The notes beneath the pieces were generated by a model that ran no database searches, was not told where the DNA came from, and was given only the letters and a program-made list of their open reading frames with translations. A stretch of DNA of 64,000 nt, taken from the NCBI GenBank assembly GCA_014529385.2, contig CM043953.1:69170372-69234371 (forward strand), in the 5' to 3' direction. The stretch is from Adiantum capillus-veneris. Taxonomy: Eukaryota; Streptophyta; Polypodiopsida; Polypodiales; Pteridaceae. Below are positions 34,278 through 45,900 of the stretch, in pieces. Positions within the stretch are counted from its first letter, which is position 1, and each line of letters opens with the position of its first letter. Position numbers and translations under genes: made by a program.

Positions 34278-34649
34278 GGTTCATGCTGCTTCTTGGGTGC
34301 CACATTCTCTATTTTAGACAGGAGAGTCAAAGTTTTTGATGTTTGTGATACAAGTATGGATGCATAAACCTCTTGTATCTGCAATGCTTTGTTCTTTTCT
34401 CCCTCAAGAGGCGATAACTTAGAGACTACTGCTTGAGTGTAGGACTGCGAGTTGATTTCTGTGTTGTGATAATCCCAGTGCCCCGATCAATATTACATTT
34501 AGTTGTAGACATCCACGTGCACCCTAGGTTTATGTTACCCTCCATAGTACCAACAGTCATAACCAAAAATCTTTGGATCACTGTCCCATTGTCAAAATGA
34601 GCCCCTTCAACCTTTAAATACGTTTTTCTGAGATTTGGGCCCTTTCACA
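34278..34649. other. Spacer between the H3-tail ORF and the transposase-like gene
   Basis: 370 bp containing no recognised coding domain. It should hold the promoter of the H3-tail ORF or an intron if both are one transcription unit; I see no decisive signal. Confidence 0.4.
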
Positions 34650-37583
34650 CTATGCGTCCAATTGAGTGAAACTCAAATAAAGCAATTGAATTGAACAACT
34701 AAACCAGGATAATGCGGACGGCTGACGCGATGCCCAAACGCTGCCTTTTCGATATTTAGTTGCACGCCAAGCTTCGTGGCCGAGGGACGCTCGCGAGCGT
34801 TTCCACTTCTCGGATGCTGCAGTACGGGAAGCGTTGCGTAACTGCTTTGCTAACATCGATTCTCTTGCTTTTTCAATAGTACGAGTTCTCCCAAAGGTGT
34901 GCCTAAAAAACCAATTAAACATCTTTTGGAGGTAGTTGGAGTGTGAACTACCACCACCATGCCGAGTATTCTTGAAGTAGACTCCTTTTGCTCGATAGTG
35001 GGACTTCTCCATGCCTTGTGTACTCCATATATCAAGCGAACCATAGCGGTCCATGAAGTATGCACCATGCGCATAGAGAATGTGCTAAAACAACCAAAAA
35101 GGAGATAAGCGAATAGAAAAGTTACATTTTCAAACATTGCATATGTATTAAGTCCGTTAAAACAAATCATGTAGTGTGTAATCTTGCTTTCAGACCATCC
35201 GTCCTTAGCGGCCTTTGTGAATTCATAAAGCACCTTCTTGAACTCCTCTCGCTGCTCAACGGTGGTGCTTGAAAGATTCATCAATTGCACAACCTTTTGA
35301 AAGGATGACCATACTAGCTTGCGTTGGTTAGAAACCTCCACATTGGGATCTTTGTCCGTCGTGCATGAACACAAATCTTTCCACAACTCCCACCGCTTCT
35401 CACTTGCTAGATCCACACTTGCCTTGGATACCTGCATTGGAGACTTTGACATCTTCTTGAAAAATCGACGTGCTTTGACTCCATTCATGGAAACCTTCTG
35501 TGCCACCTCATATGTCTTCTCCCTACAAGTCTCTGCTACAATGTTCACCCTTGATCGGTGACATCCAATCTCATTAAGGAGCGTCTCCACCCCCTGCAAG
35601 GAGTCTTTTGACCGTTGAAGGGGCTTCATTGTGAAAGCATAATCAATGTGATGCTTTAAGATCCTATCAAATATTTGCATAAACGCATGCAATGTGCAAA
35701 AGTGAACATTGTTGAGGGAGAAGGGAATTATGGGGTTCCACCCAGGATCTTTGCTATCCCTATTGGGCACCTGCAGCATATCACATGAAAGAACCGAACT
35801 TTGCCACTCCCTATTTATATGGTCATCATTATCATCGTCCTGACCTTCCACTTGAGTTGCTCGACTTGTCTTGTGCCCTTTCGTACAGAATGGACAGGGA
35901 AGTAAAGAATTTGCACCTTGTTTGCATCCAAGCATGCACTTTATGGTCTTTAGATCACCACCTAAATGCCATTCAACATCAAACTCCCCAAGTCCTGGAA
36001 CCATGAGCTTCTCACCGTTTATTTGAGCTTTAATGACCTCTATGACCCATGGGATTCTACTGAAAATCCATGCAAGGACTTCATGTGTCTCTTTCGGAAC
36101 TTCAATTGCACCAAGCCACCATATATCCTTCTCTGATTGCACACTAAAAGAGGGCTTTTTCGCTTCACTCGAACTGCAAGATTGCTTGGCATAAGCTAGG
36201 GCTTCATTCATAAGCGTGATGCTCATTCTCTCCAACTTTCTCCCTTTAACAATTACACACTCATCCAACTTCAGCACGAACACAAGCTTGCCTTCAAGAA
36301 CTGCCAACAACATAAAGCCTCAGAATGCATGTTATGACACATCATAGAGCATGTAGGAAACTCTAAACTAACCTGCATCACTCAAATTGTAGAAAACAGC
36401 CATGGACTGCTGCAATCGTATCAAGTCCACAAAGATATTGTTGAATTTGGTGTAAACAAACCCTTCAGTCTGCAACACACTGTTAGAAACAGCACCGCTT
36501 CCCTTCCCGCGGCCCTTCCTTCCTTGTGATTTGCTACGGAGCGGCTAAAGAGGCATCGTGTCTTCAATATACAAGTAGTCCCCTAATCGGTGAACAACAT
36601 CTTCATTTGACATCTTCTTGGCAATCTTCACTCTGTGAGGAAGTGGGAATAGGTTTTCCGTGACTCCTTGACTTCTTAATGCATCTTTTAACACTTGATG
36701 TATTGCTTGATAGCCCTTGGCACTAATCCCAACAGCATCACAAATATCCTGAACATCTAGATTAGTGACAATATTAGAAAAATCTCTAAGAACTCTCTTA
36801 GTGATTGCGTCTTTCAAGTGTTTTGCCTCTGGAGCATCAAGCATCCCAATAAAATCCTCTTTGTTGAAACAAGAACGAAGTAAAGTAGCCCTAGCTGACG
36901 CATTCTCGCCGCCGCACGTTTCTTGGACGAAGTTCCTATTGCCCAAAACAACAATGATGAGCCGTATTAAAATTAAACAACATGAGGGATAGAACATGTT
37001 ACCTCATAGATGTCACCCTTCGTTTTCTTGCACCTCCACGTGATGCAAGAGTCTGAATTTCGGACAACTCTCGTTTCCTCACCCTACCTCCCATGGCAGT
37101 ACTCTTCATGTGTGAAAGAGTATCCTCAAGCTTTTTAATTACATTTTCCTTGGTTGTGATGGTGCTCTTTGCCTCCTCAAGCGTACTAGTAGTTGTTTGC
37201 ATCTGAGCTTGAAGATTGTGGAAACTCCCATTGAGCAAATGCCAATGACGCAAGTAGATTTCGGACCGCGCAATCTCGTGTTTGTTGAGTCTCTTGCAGT
37301 AGCCCAACAAACCTTGCTCTCCATTTCCAACGTATTGCAACAGTGATGGAAAGTTTGTAAAAGACGGATGAACATTGAGAGAAGGATCCTTTGGATACAA
37401 GCATGCGTCTGTCCAGAGATCCACATTCTTCTCCCCTTGAGCGCGGCGTTCGTTGGCTGAAGGTAATGTACCCAAGCATGTTTTCTTTGTCGGAACATAC
37501 TCTTGAGGTAGGCGTAGGAAAAGCCCTGGAGACCTACCGCGTGAAGAGCTTGCTGGGACATTGGTCACGTCGTCAAGAGGCAT
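34650..37583 (-). CDS. Multi-exon transposase-like gene of unknown class, nearly intact
   Basis: Exon 1 (37583-37003) encodes a low-complexity start, a Trp/Tyr-rich middle and a coiled coil ending in a basic RKRRV patch. Exon 2 (36935-36373) carries LDVQDICDAVGISAKGYQAI. Exon 3 (36300 to about 35168) carries a core with LGEFDVEWHLGGDLK, a CPFC motif and VHFCTLHAFMQIFDRIL. Exon 4 (from 35084) carries GAYFMDRYGSLDIWSTQGME then YFKNTRHGGG. Introns at 36936-37002 and 36301-36372 have GT-AG ends and join frames correctly. The third intron lacks GT at the best junction (ATTTG at 35167), probably a mutated donor. One TAG (36545-36547) lies within exon 2. The core and the QG.EK...GGG end resemble, from memory, large uncharacterised transposon proteins of animals, fungi and algae. 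Function unproven. Confidence 0.6.
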
Positions 37584-37587
37584 TGTA

Positions 37588-37711
37588 GGATGGAGAGATG
37601 GAGATTGAAGGATGGAGAGATAGAGCTTGTAGGATGGAGAGATGGAGCTTGAAGGATGGAGAGATAGAGCTTGTAGGATGGAGAGATGGAGCTTGAAGGA
37701 TGGAGAGATGG
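37588..37711. repeat. 22-bp minisatellite at the 5' end of the transposase-like gene
   Basis: Units beginning GGATGGAGAGAT start at 37588, 37610, 37632, 37654, 37676 and 37698. Alternate units differ (GGAGCTTGAA or AGAGCTTGTA), giving a 44-bp higher-order repeat. The array begins five bases upstream of the ATG, so it occupies the leader or core promoter. Confidence 0.92.
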
Positions 37712-37799
37712 GTGCGTAGGTGCAGCAGCAGGTGCAGGTGCAAAGGGGATGGGTATAGGAGAGGAGCTTAGATTAGGAGAGAGAGTTTTCAATTTTGGG

Positions 37800-39204
37800 G
37801 GGAATTTTTTAAAAGTTTGGAGGGAGTCAAAAAATGTTGAATTTTGAGTAATTTAACTTAAATTTATTTTTTTTATTATGTGTATATGTTGGGGGTACTT
37901 TTTAGGGGGAAATAGAGTTTTTTTGAAAGTTTTTGAAAAAAGTCATTTTTTTGACCTCTTTGACCCACGGATTTGCTTAGGTGGCATGGGAGAGTTAAGA
38001 GGCCACTTACAAGTTGGCCAAAAAGGTAGAGAGAGAAGACCCCCTACCCCCCTACTTTTCAAATGGTTTACCCCCCCCTTCCCTACTTTTTAAATGGTTA
38101 ACCCCCCCCCCCCCCCCCCCCTTCCCCCTACCTTTTTAGGGGTCAAAGGTGGAGGAGACCCTACCAAAATAGCCCCATTCAAAGCCTTTGTCCCCCTTAA
38201 TCTTGGCAGGCTTCCTTTAAATTAGGGATTCTTACAAGGCCCATGGAGAGTCCATTTTTTTCCTAATGGGCACTTTGGAATAGCAGATCACGTGTGCGTG
38301 TGCGTGTGCGTGTGTGTGTGTTGAAGTTTTGTCAACGCCAAAACTGGCCAGCAAACAAGTTGCGAGTTTTGCTAGGTGTGTGAGTGTGAAGCAAGATTCG
38401 AGTGCGCCATATTTGGCCGGAGATCATGTGTGTGAGAGTGAGTGGGTCAGGCCAGCGGCAGAATGCCGAGCTGTATTGACAGCTTTTGTGTGTGTGTGTT
38501 TGTTTGCTAGCGCCAAGCCAGCAGTAAGCGAGTTGATTCATCGTGTGTGTGTGTGTGTGTATGTGTATTGCGCTACTCGACAAGTTTGGTCATTTTGTCT
38601 TCATGGAGCAAAAGTTTAATTCAAAAGAGATCTCCATGGATCTAGTGCGCATTCGTGTTTCAACTCGGTGTGTGCATAGCTACCTTCGGAAGAAGTACCT
38701 CACAAAAATAATATTGCAATCCTCTTTCAAATTCCACAATGTCTCGTAAAAATCTTTTTTGCATACCCAATTCAAGCGTAATTCCCCTTTAAGCTATCCC
38801 TCTATCCAAATTTCACATTTATTTGCACACATTTCATTCTTTGAAGCAACATAATGAGAGTTAAAGCCCATTCTTTATCAAAATTTCAAACATTCTCATT
38901 ACTTTGTGCACCAATAATCCTATTTTCCTTCACATTGTCCCCAATTGAGGATAACTTGGACATATACTTTGGATTGAAAATAATTTTATGCACAATGTCG
39001 TTCTCAAATCCATCAATTGAAAATGCATACACATCTACGAGGTGATCGAACACTAGGCCAATCTTATCCGATTCTCAATCATTGCAACATAAGTTGCTCA
39101 TTTTTCAAAGCCCTAATCATCCAAACGGATTATGGCTAGACACACGTGATTATGGCAATTGCAAATGCAATATATAATGAAACTTTTTGCCATATCCAAT
39201 CGGA
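37800..39204. other. Non-coding region with C-run and GT tracts
   Basis: A poly-C tract is at 38101-38123 and GT repeats at 38292-38322 and 38542-38563. From about 38750 the sequence is AT-rich and is probably continuous with the internal leader of the composite element. No gene is recognised. Confidence 0.45.
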
Positions 39205-40325
39205 TTGGCATTCACATCACAATGGTAATGTAGATTAATCATTTTCAATTGGGTATCAATTGAATCATCCAAAGTCAATCAATCAAATACACACCGATCT
39301 TTTAGGTCTTTTAATCATCATAATTGGCAACCAAGACCAATTATTCATCCCCAATTTAGGCATAATTGGCCATTAATTAGGCACACACACCTAAATTTAG
39401 GCCGTCGATTTGTGCAAAAATTTCATTAAACACTCATTGCATTTCATCAATTGCACACTTGATCACACAAACATGAGTATATACATGCTAAATTAACTCA
39501 ATTTTAATCAAAAATTGATCAAATTTTAACTCAATTTAGCATTGCACACACACAAAAATTAGGTGCAACACAAATCCAAATTTTTTTTCGCTCAATTAGC
39601 AAAGAAATTAGGCCAATTCCTAATGTTTGCACACACAATTTATGCAAAACTACCATTCCACAAGCATCTAGGCATCCTATTTGATTACAATTTCATTCCA
39701 ATTTCATCAAATTAAGCATAAATTCCATCAATTAGGCACACACACCTAATTCTAGCAATGATTTAGCAACTCAATGGGATCAACTTAATCAATCAAAAAT
39801 TGAACGCAGTAGGTCAATCCACTTACAATTGATTGCTTGCTCGCTTAATCCTTGCTCCTCGCGTAGACACTCCATTGCACACACATGTGTGCAACTCCGA
39901 TTCGGTCCAAAATTGATCGAAAAATTGACCAAAATCAACACTCAATCACATGATTAGGCATAGATTAGAGCAATTAAGAGTGATGATCCTCTTCAATTAA
40001 GGGGATTTAGCATAAATTCCAAATCAAAATTAGTGGTTAGGTTAGCACAATTAGCATGAAATTAGCATGGAATTAGTACAATTAGTACAAAATTACCATG
40101 AATGGGATGCAAAATTAGTGAAGGTTAGTGAAAAAATAGCAAAATCAAAAGAGAATTTACGGGTTTTTGGGGTGAAATGACTCTATACACATCTAATTAA
40201 ACCCAATTATACTACACACAAATCAAATCCTACCTAATTACAAGAAATCGGTAATCAAATTACTCTTATCTTTTGCAACCTCAACTCCACTAGCGCAGGC
40301 AACCCGTCCCTAGCAACGGCGCCAA
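39205..40325 (-). repeat. Internal leader region of the non-autonomous element, copy B
   Basis: Direct repeat of 24884-25978, including the ATTAG-rich and ACACAC-rich parts. The right end carries the tRNA-Asp priming site: on minus TGGCGCCGTTGCTAGGGACG, next to the LTR at 40326. Confidence 0.85.
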
Positions 40326-41280
40326 TGTTGGAGGCTCGCCATAGCATAGGCAATCTCCCACAAAATCTATCAATCCGGAGAGAGAGAGCATGACCCGGCT
40401 AGGGCTTGTAGGCATCACACAAAGAATGTGCGAGAGCATCATCGGATGCAAAGATTGAGAGGATTCAAGAGCGTGCATCCTCCAATGCAAATAGAAATCA
40501 TCCCAAATCAACTAATGCTAATCGCACATCAAGCATCAATACAAGCAATCATCTACACACATCAAGCAACGAAGTGAAAACACACTAATCTTGGAGTTTC
40601 TCAAGCACAACTCTAATTACATGCATTGACGATTAAGCACACAAGATCGCATTCAAGTCGGCCACCCCAACCATGCCAATCATGGTGTCCAAATCAAGTC
40701 ACACATAATCAAATTAAACTTAAGGCTTCTTAAACCTACACACACACAAGCACACCATTAGAGGACAACTCTAATCCCTCAATCACGAGTACGTCCACTC
40801 CACTTAATCGAGAGAGTTAGATAAGGACTCCACTAATCGGAGTAGCTTAGCATAAGTAAGAGTTAGATTAGAAAAGATCAACACTTCAAAACAATGAAGG
40901 AAAGTAGAGAAACATGATTGACAACATAATGAAGACTAGATTAATTAAGAGAGGATTACACTAATTACATGTGATTAGCACTAGCCTTCTAAGCATGGGC
41001 ATTAAGCTCAAAGGCTAGGCCATCAAGAGCTACTCTAGAGAGAGAGTTCTCAAAAGGACCACTCCAGAATGACCTCTCATTAAGCATAAGGCTCTTTTAT
41101 AGCTTTGGTTCTCAAATCCTTTAACTATGGGATAAAGTGAGCTCTCTAGCTTAGACTCATACAACTTTGGAACTCCTAAATGAGCTCAAGCCCTATACAA
41201 TGAAAAGTAAATATTGTGTACATCCATAGCATATCCCCTGCTTGGTGCATGCTTGGTGCAACTGTTAGCCGCGGCTAACA
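40326..41280 (-). repeat. 5' LTR of the non-autonomous element, copy B (955 bp)
   Basis: On minus TGTTAGCCGCGGCTAACAG to GCCTCCAACA. It carries about 103 bp (near 40775-40880) missing from copy A and only one copy of the 349-bp unit, so it is nearer the ancestral form. It is followed on its outer side by CTAAC and gypsy LTR sequence. Confidence 0.85.
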
Positions 41281-41285
41281 CTAAC

Positions 41286-41472
41286 CCTATGGTCTTTAAG
41301 CTCCATTAGCTAGCCTTGCTCTTTGACCCCTTTACCATTGGCCCCATGTTTAGATAGACCTGTAAGCACATATCTATATTCTAACCCTTGTTCCTACCTA
41401 TTCTCCCACGTTAAATGATCAGTTTAATATGGAAAAATCATTTGGGTTCATTAGATATTAGATTTTATGACA
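41286..41472 (-). repeat. Gypsy LTR, minus strand, 5' portion (continues 24856)
   Basis: On minus it starts TGTCATAAAATCTAATATC and runs to the sequence that precedes CTAAC in uninterrupted copies. Together with 23478-24856 it rebuilds one LTR across the 16.4 kb insertion. Confidence 0.82.
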
Positions 41473-42668
41473 AAATGTTTGTATAATTAAGCTTTTCTTG
41501 AGACAAGCCGTTCACTCGTACACCAAATTGTTGAAATTAAACCTCTTTGGAGTATAACTTGTAGCCCTATTTTCATATTTAATCCCAAATGCAAGACCAA
41601 GCCATAATTTTTGCACCTTTGAGCTTAGTGCATGCATCCAAATTACCTATCAACACCATTCACAAAACTAGAACACTATAATAAGTCACTATAGAAAATA
41701 GTAAAGTATCAAAAAATTGTGAAGTATTAAATGTATGCCTAACTTTCTTTCCCTCTACGGCTTGTTTTTGAAACCAAAAGAAGAATATGTTTACTTATAT
41801 GAGGCTCCTAAATGAAGAGGGTTTGAAAGCTGCGCACATTAAATATACGAGTGAGACTCCCTCCGCCTTCGGTGGAGTGGCCGCGTCGACAGCAGAAAGA
41901 AATCAAAGATAAAGCCCTTGGGAGGCACTGTCGCCTCTCTCGCACGGCTAGAACTTCCGATTGAGAAGGATCCAGGGCTCTACAGCGTGCAATACATTGA
42001 GCCACTGCCAAAATTGCCCGATAGCTAGGCAACAACAACCTTGACTGCAGACCCAAAGTCCCCTACATGATGAGTATATTGCCGTAGAGCCCCCTATAGA
42101 TGGTTGTTTGGCCGGCTCTCCATTAATGGTGTATGCCTTCTGGCACCACCTCTAGGCAGCTGGTCAAGTTTCCTACCTTCTCACTCGACCTCATGGACCC
42201 CACATAGCTTCTGCTTGTTAGGTGCATGGATGAAGAGAATGTGAACATCTACTCCTGAGACCACTACTCTACGGTGACAACTGTCAATGCCATCTAATCA
42301 TCACCAGCCGCCACTCAAAGGGTGCTTACATGCATGCCTTCTGCATAGCATGCAGGCGATCGCCCACAAGCATGCCGCCCAAGCTCTTTATAGAGATGTT
42401 TATAGCAGCTACCCCCCAATATAGCCAGAGCACATTGCATGATCCCACAACCCCTTGCAAGCTGGTCGTGAATTGGTGGCTTGGTTACAATTCCACTTGC
42501 TTGTTGCGCTTCGTGAGTAGCCCTAGCTGTGGGCTTGACGCTTGCAACTCTACCACTTACAGCTCTGCCATTGTCAATGTCACCTCTAGATATTGTGTGG
42601 ACGGCTACATTCTTCTAGTCGCAGGCTTTGCGCACTCGTGGTGGGAAGGCTGCCCATGACCCTACTAT
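41473..42668. other. Unassigned region between gypsy LTR and copia element
   Basis: 41473-41800 is AT-rich. 41810-42668 is GC-richer with a frame at 42330-42659 rich in Cys and Ser (NWWLGYNSTCLLRFVSSPSC), family not recognised. It could be a degraded host exon. No terminal repeats seen. Confidence 0.35.
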
Positions 42669-42892
42669 TGGAATTAGGGTTGCAGAGAAATGCACACGGC
42701 TTGGAGAAGACGAAGGAAGCTCAAGGCACACAATAGAGAGTGTGTTACTTAGTATGCAATGGAAAGATAGATAGCCCTAGAGTGATGGGCGTATATACAA
42801 TGCTCGGGGGAAAAAACCTCCTAAAGAGGGAAAAAATGCCCCGGCGATCCTAGTGTGTTCACACACATCACTACCACATGTATATGGTAACA
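42669..42892 (-). repeat. 3' LTR of the copia element
   Basis: 224 bp with TG...CA ends, next to the purine tract. It matches 47550-47773 at about 97% by eye. Confidence 0.9.
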
Positions 42893-42967
42893 AATACCCC
42901 CTGGAGTGATGCGGTGAACGAGAGCTGGAACATGAGTAAAGGGAAGTGCCATGCCCTGAGGACACGA

Positions 42968-45900
42968 TCAGTCCACAAAGGGGAGTAAGCCCAAAGCTTT
43001 GCGGAAATCTTCAAGCTTCTCACGAGACAATGCCTTTGTGAAAAGATTTGCAAGGTTGTCCTGTGTTGGCACATAAGCCAAGCTGATCTCTCCTGCTGTG
43101 AGCCTCTCCCTGACATAGTGGTAATGCACCTCAATGTGCTTTGTGCGAGCATGAAAAACTGGGTTCCTTGCAACTGCCAATGCGCTCTGACTGTCAGTGT
43201 AGATACTGTTGGCAGTGTCCTGTCCAACACCCAAATCAGCCATAATGCGTATGAGCCATACACACTCAACTGTAAGATGTGAAGACTGCCCTGTACTCAG
43301 CCTCACACCTCAAAGTGGCCACAGTAGGTTTCTTCTTGCTCAACCATGATATACATGAATTGCCAAGCATGAAACAAAAACCACTTGTGGACATTCGCAT
43401 GTCAAAACAACCAGCCCAATATGAGTCCGAAAAAGCATGTGAGTCTGGTGGCAATGATCCCCCGTTGGGATAAAACAAGCCAAGATGTAAAGTGCCACTA
43501 AGGTAGCGAAAAATCCTCTTGACAGCCTACCAATGCTTAGACCCTGGGCTATGCATAAATCTGTTGACCTGTGAGACTGCAAACTGAATATCTAGCCTTG
43601 TGTTGCATACATAAATGAGGTAGCCACCAGCAGTTTGGTAAAGAGTGACATCAGCAGGATCGTCAGCATCATGTAGACTCAACTTCAAACCTGTTTCCAT
43701 GGGAGTGGCAATAGGTTTGCAATCCTCAAGTCCAAACTTACATAGCAATGTCTCTATGTAACTTTTCTGACACGAGGCAATACCACCATCACACTGCTTA
43801 AACTGTATACCCAAGTAATGATGCAACAGCCCCAAATCTTTCATCTTGAAAGTAGCATTCAAATCAGCCTTAAATTCAGAAATATGTCTCTCATTTGGTC
43901 CAGTGATCAACAAATCATCGACATAAAGAACCACCATGAGAAGTACATCACCCTCACGCTTTACATACAATGTGCTTTCTGTTGGACTGTTACGAAATCC
44001 TCGTTTAACCAAATAAGTGTCAGCTTTCTCATACCAAGCATGAGGAGATTGCTTCAACCCATACAAAGCCTTCTTACATCTGCACACTTTGTCCTCTTGT
44101 CCTTTTATGACAAAACCGCGAGGCTGTGTTACATAAACTTCCTGAAATATGTCACCATTCAAGAAAGCAATAACAATGTCTGATTGATGTACATCCCAAC
44201 CAAAGTGAGCTGCCAAAGCACATACAAAATGCACAGTAGTCATACGACAAGTGGGAGCAAAAGTCTCTTCATAATCTATGCCTTTTTACTGTGCATAACC
44301 CTTTGCAACAAGTCGATCCTTATGGCGATTGATCTCACCATTCAGCTTGCGTTTCAACTTGTAAACCCACTTCGTACCAATGGCCTTTTTGCCAGGAGGC
44401 AAATCACATGCAGCCATCCAATTTTTTGAATTCGGTGCTTCATCAAAAGACAGAGGCTCCTCAACATCATGTAAGCTAGACACAGCCAAAGCATAACAAT
44501 CTGATGCATAAGATGCAGGGCGAGAGCCTGAACCAGTACGACTAGACAAAGGTGCATCCAATTTACTATCACGCAAAGTGTGCACCAGCCATTTTGGCAT
44601 ACCTCTAGCCTGCTCATTTTCAGCCCTTTTCCTCATCAAGTAAATCATGTACATGCATCAATAATAGGCTGATCTGTAACATTTTCAGAAACTCCCATAG
44701 GCTGTACATTTGCCTCATTGGAACTTACATTTGTATTTTCACCACTGAAAAGAGGCAATAAAGTGTCATAAATGTCCTCTGAGCCTACATTACTGCCTCT
44801 AGTACATGACAACAAGGGCTGAATAGAATCTTCCACAAACACTACATCTCGTGAAACCAAAATACATTTTGTTTGCAGATGATACAGCCTGTAACCTTTG
44901 CTTGCAGCACTATTTGACAGCCTTATCATCCAATTTTCTGCGATGTGTTTGTGGCACCAAAGAATATGCCAAACAACCAAAAACACGCATGTTCTCAATA
45001 GAAGGCTTTCTATCATGCCATGCTTCATATGGAGTAATAGACTGCAAAGCTTTCATAGGACACCTATTTAGTACATAAGTGGCACACATGATGGCCTCAA
45101 GCCAAAAAGAATGTGGCAAAGCTTGACTTTTGACGCTACATCGTGCCATTTCCGTAAGTGATCTATTTTTCCTCTCAGCAACACCATTTTGCTGAGGTGT
45201 ATAAGGCACTGTACATTGGTGTTTTATTTGACGACTAGCCACAAATGCATTGAATTCATGAGACATATACTCCCCCCCCTTGATCGGAACGGAGGGTGCC
45301 CATAGTACATTTCGAGACATTTTAAGCCATAGCCAAAAATTGTATGAAGCACATAAAAACTTTGGACTTTGCTTTAAGCGGAAATACCCATGCATGCCTG
45401 GAGTAATCATCAATGAAAGTCACGAAGTAAAGGTAATTGCCCAACGACGGAGTTTGCATGGGCCCACAAACATCACTATGCACAAGCTGCAACCTACATG
45501 AGGCCCAAACTAAACCATCCTTTGGAAACTTAGAACGCTGCATCGTACCCAAAATACAGCCTTCACAAGCATGTTTGACAGGTGCTTCAAGAGGTGGCAA
45601 AGAAGCAACCATATCAGATTTCTGCAAACACAGCAAACTGGCAAAATTCAGATGACCAAAACGTGCATGCCAAAGTTTTTCATATGAAATAGCCCTTGAA
45701 TCTGCAACAGCATTTGCAAAATTTTGTCCACACTTGTCATACAAAGTGAGCTTATACAACCCACGGCACAAAAGGCCAGATGCAACAATTTCATCACCAA
45801 AACTGAGATCATGAACTGTACATCTGTCATCCACAAATTTGACTACAAGTCCAAGTCTAGCAAGTGCGGATACAGACAAGAGATTCTTCTTGATCCCAGG

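Larger units (their letters stand above)
24857..41280 (-). mobile_element. 16.4 kb composite of a non-autonomous LTR retrotransposon (LTR-int-LTR-int-LTR)
   Basis: On the minus strand the order is: 5' LTR 41280-40326, tRNA-Asp priming site, internal region 40325-27180, polypurine tract, LTR 27179-25979, a second tRNA-Asp priming site, internal segment 25978-24884, and the last 27 bp of an LTR at 24883-24857. The whole is flanked by two halves of a gypsy LTR. The left flank CAAAT and right flank CTAAC may be a mutated 5-bp target duplication, CTAAC being the sequence expected in the intact LTR. No gag or pol of its own is visible. The array order suggests unequal exchange between LTRs. Confidence 0.72.

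Noticed and set aside
33815-34384. 189-residue minus-strand frame overlapping the H3-tail ORF as the real gene
   Set aside because: It lacks a family motif, and the other frame has an ATG in strong context with the H3 tail and an acidic, orderly composition. I kept it as the alternative rather than as a feature.
24884-40325. CRISPR-like array from regularly repeated ATTAG phrases
   Set aside because: Spacing is irregular and the sequence is AT-rich eukaryotic retroelement DNA.
41810-42060. GC-rich stretch as an rRNA fragment
   Set aside because: It does not match any rRNA core sequence that I recognise.
43818-44183. Plus-strand frames inside the copia pol (also 46130-46630 and 46873-47208)
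   Set aside because: Shadows of the minus-strand gag-pol frame.
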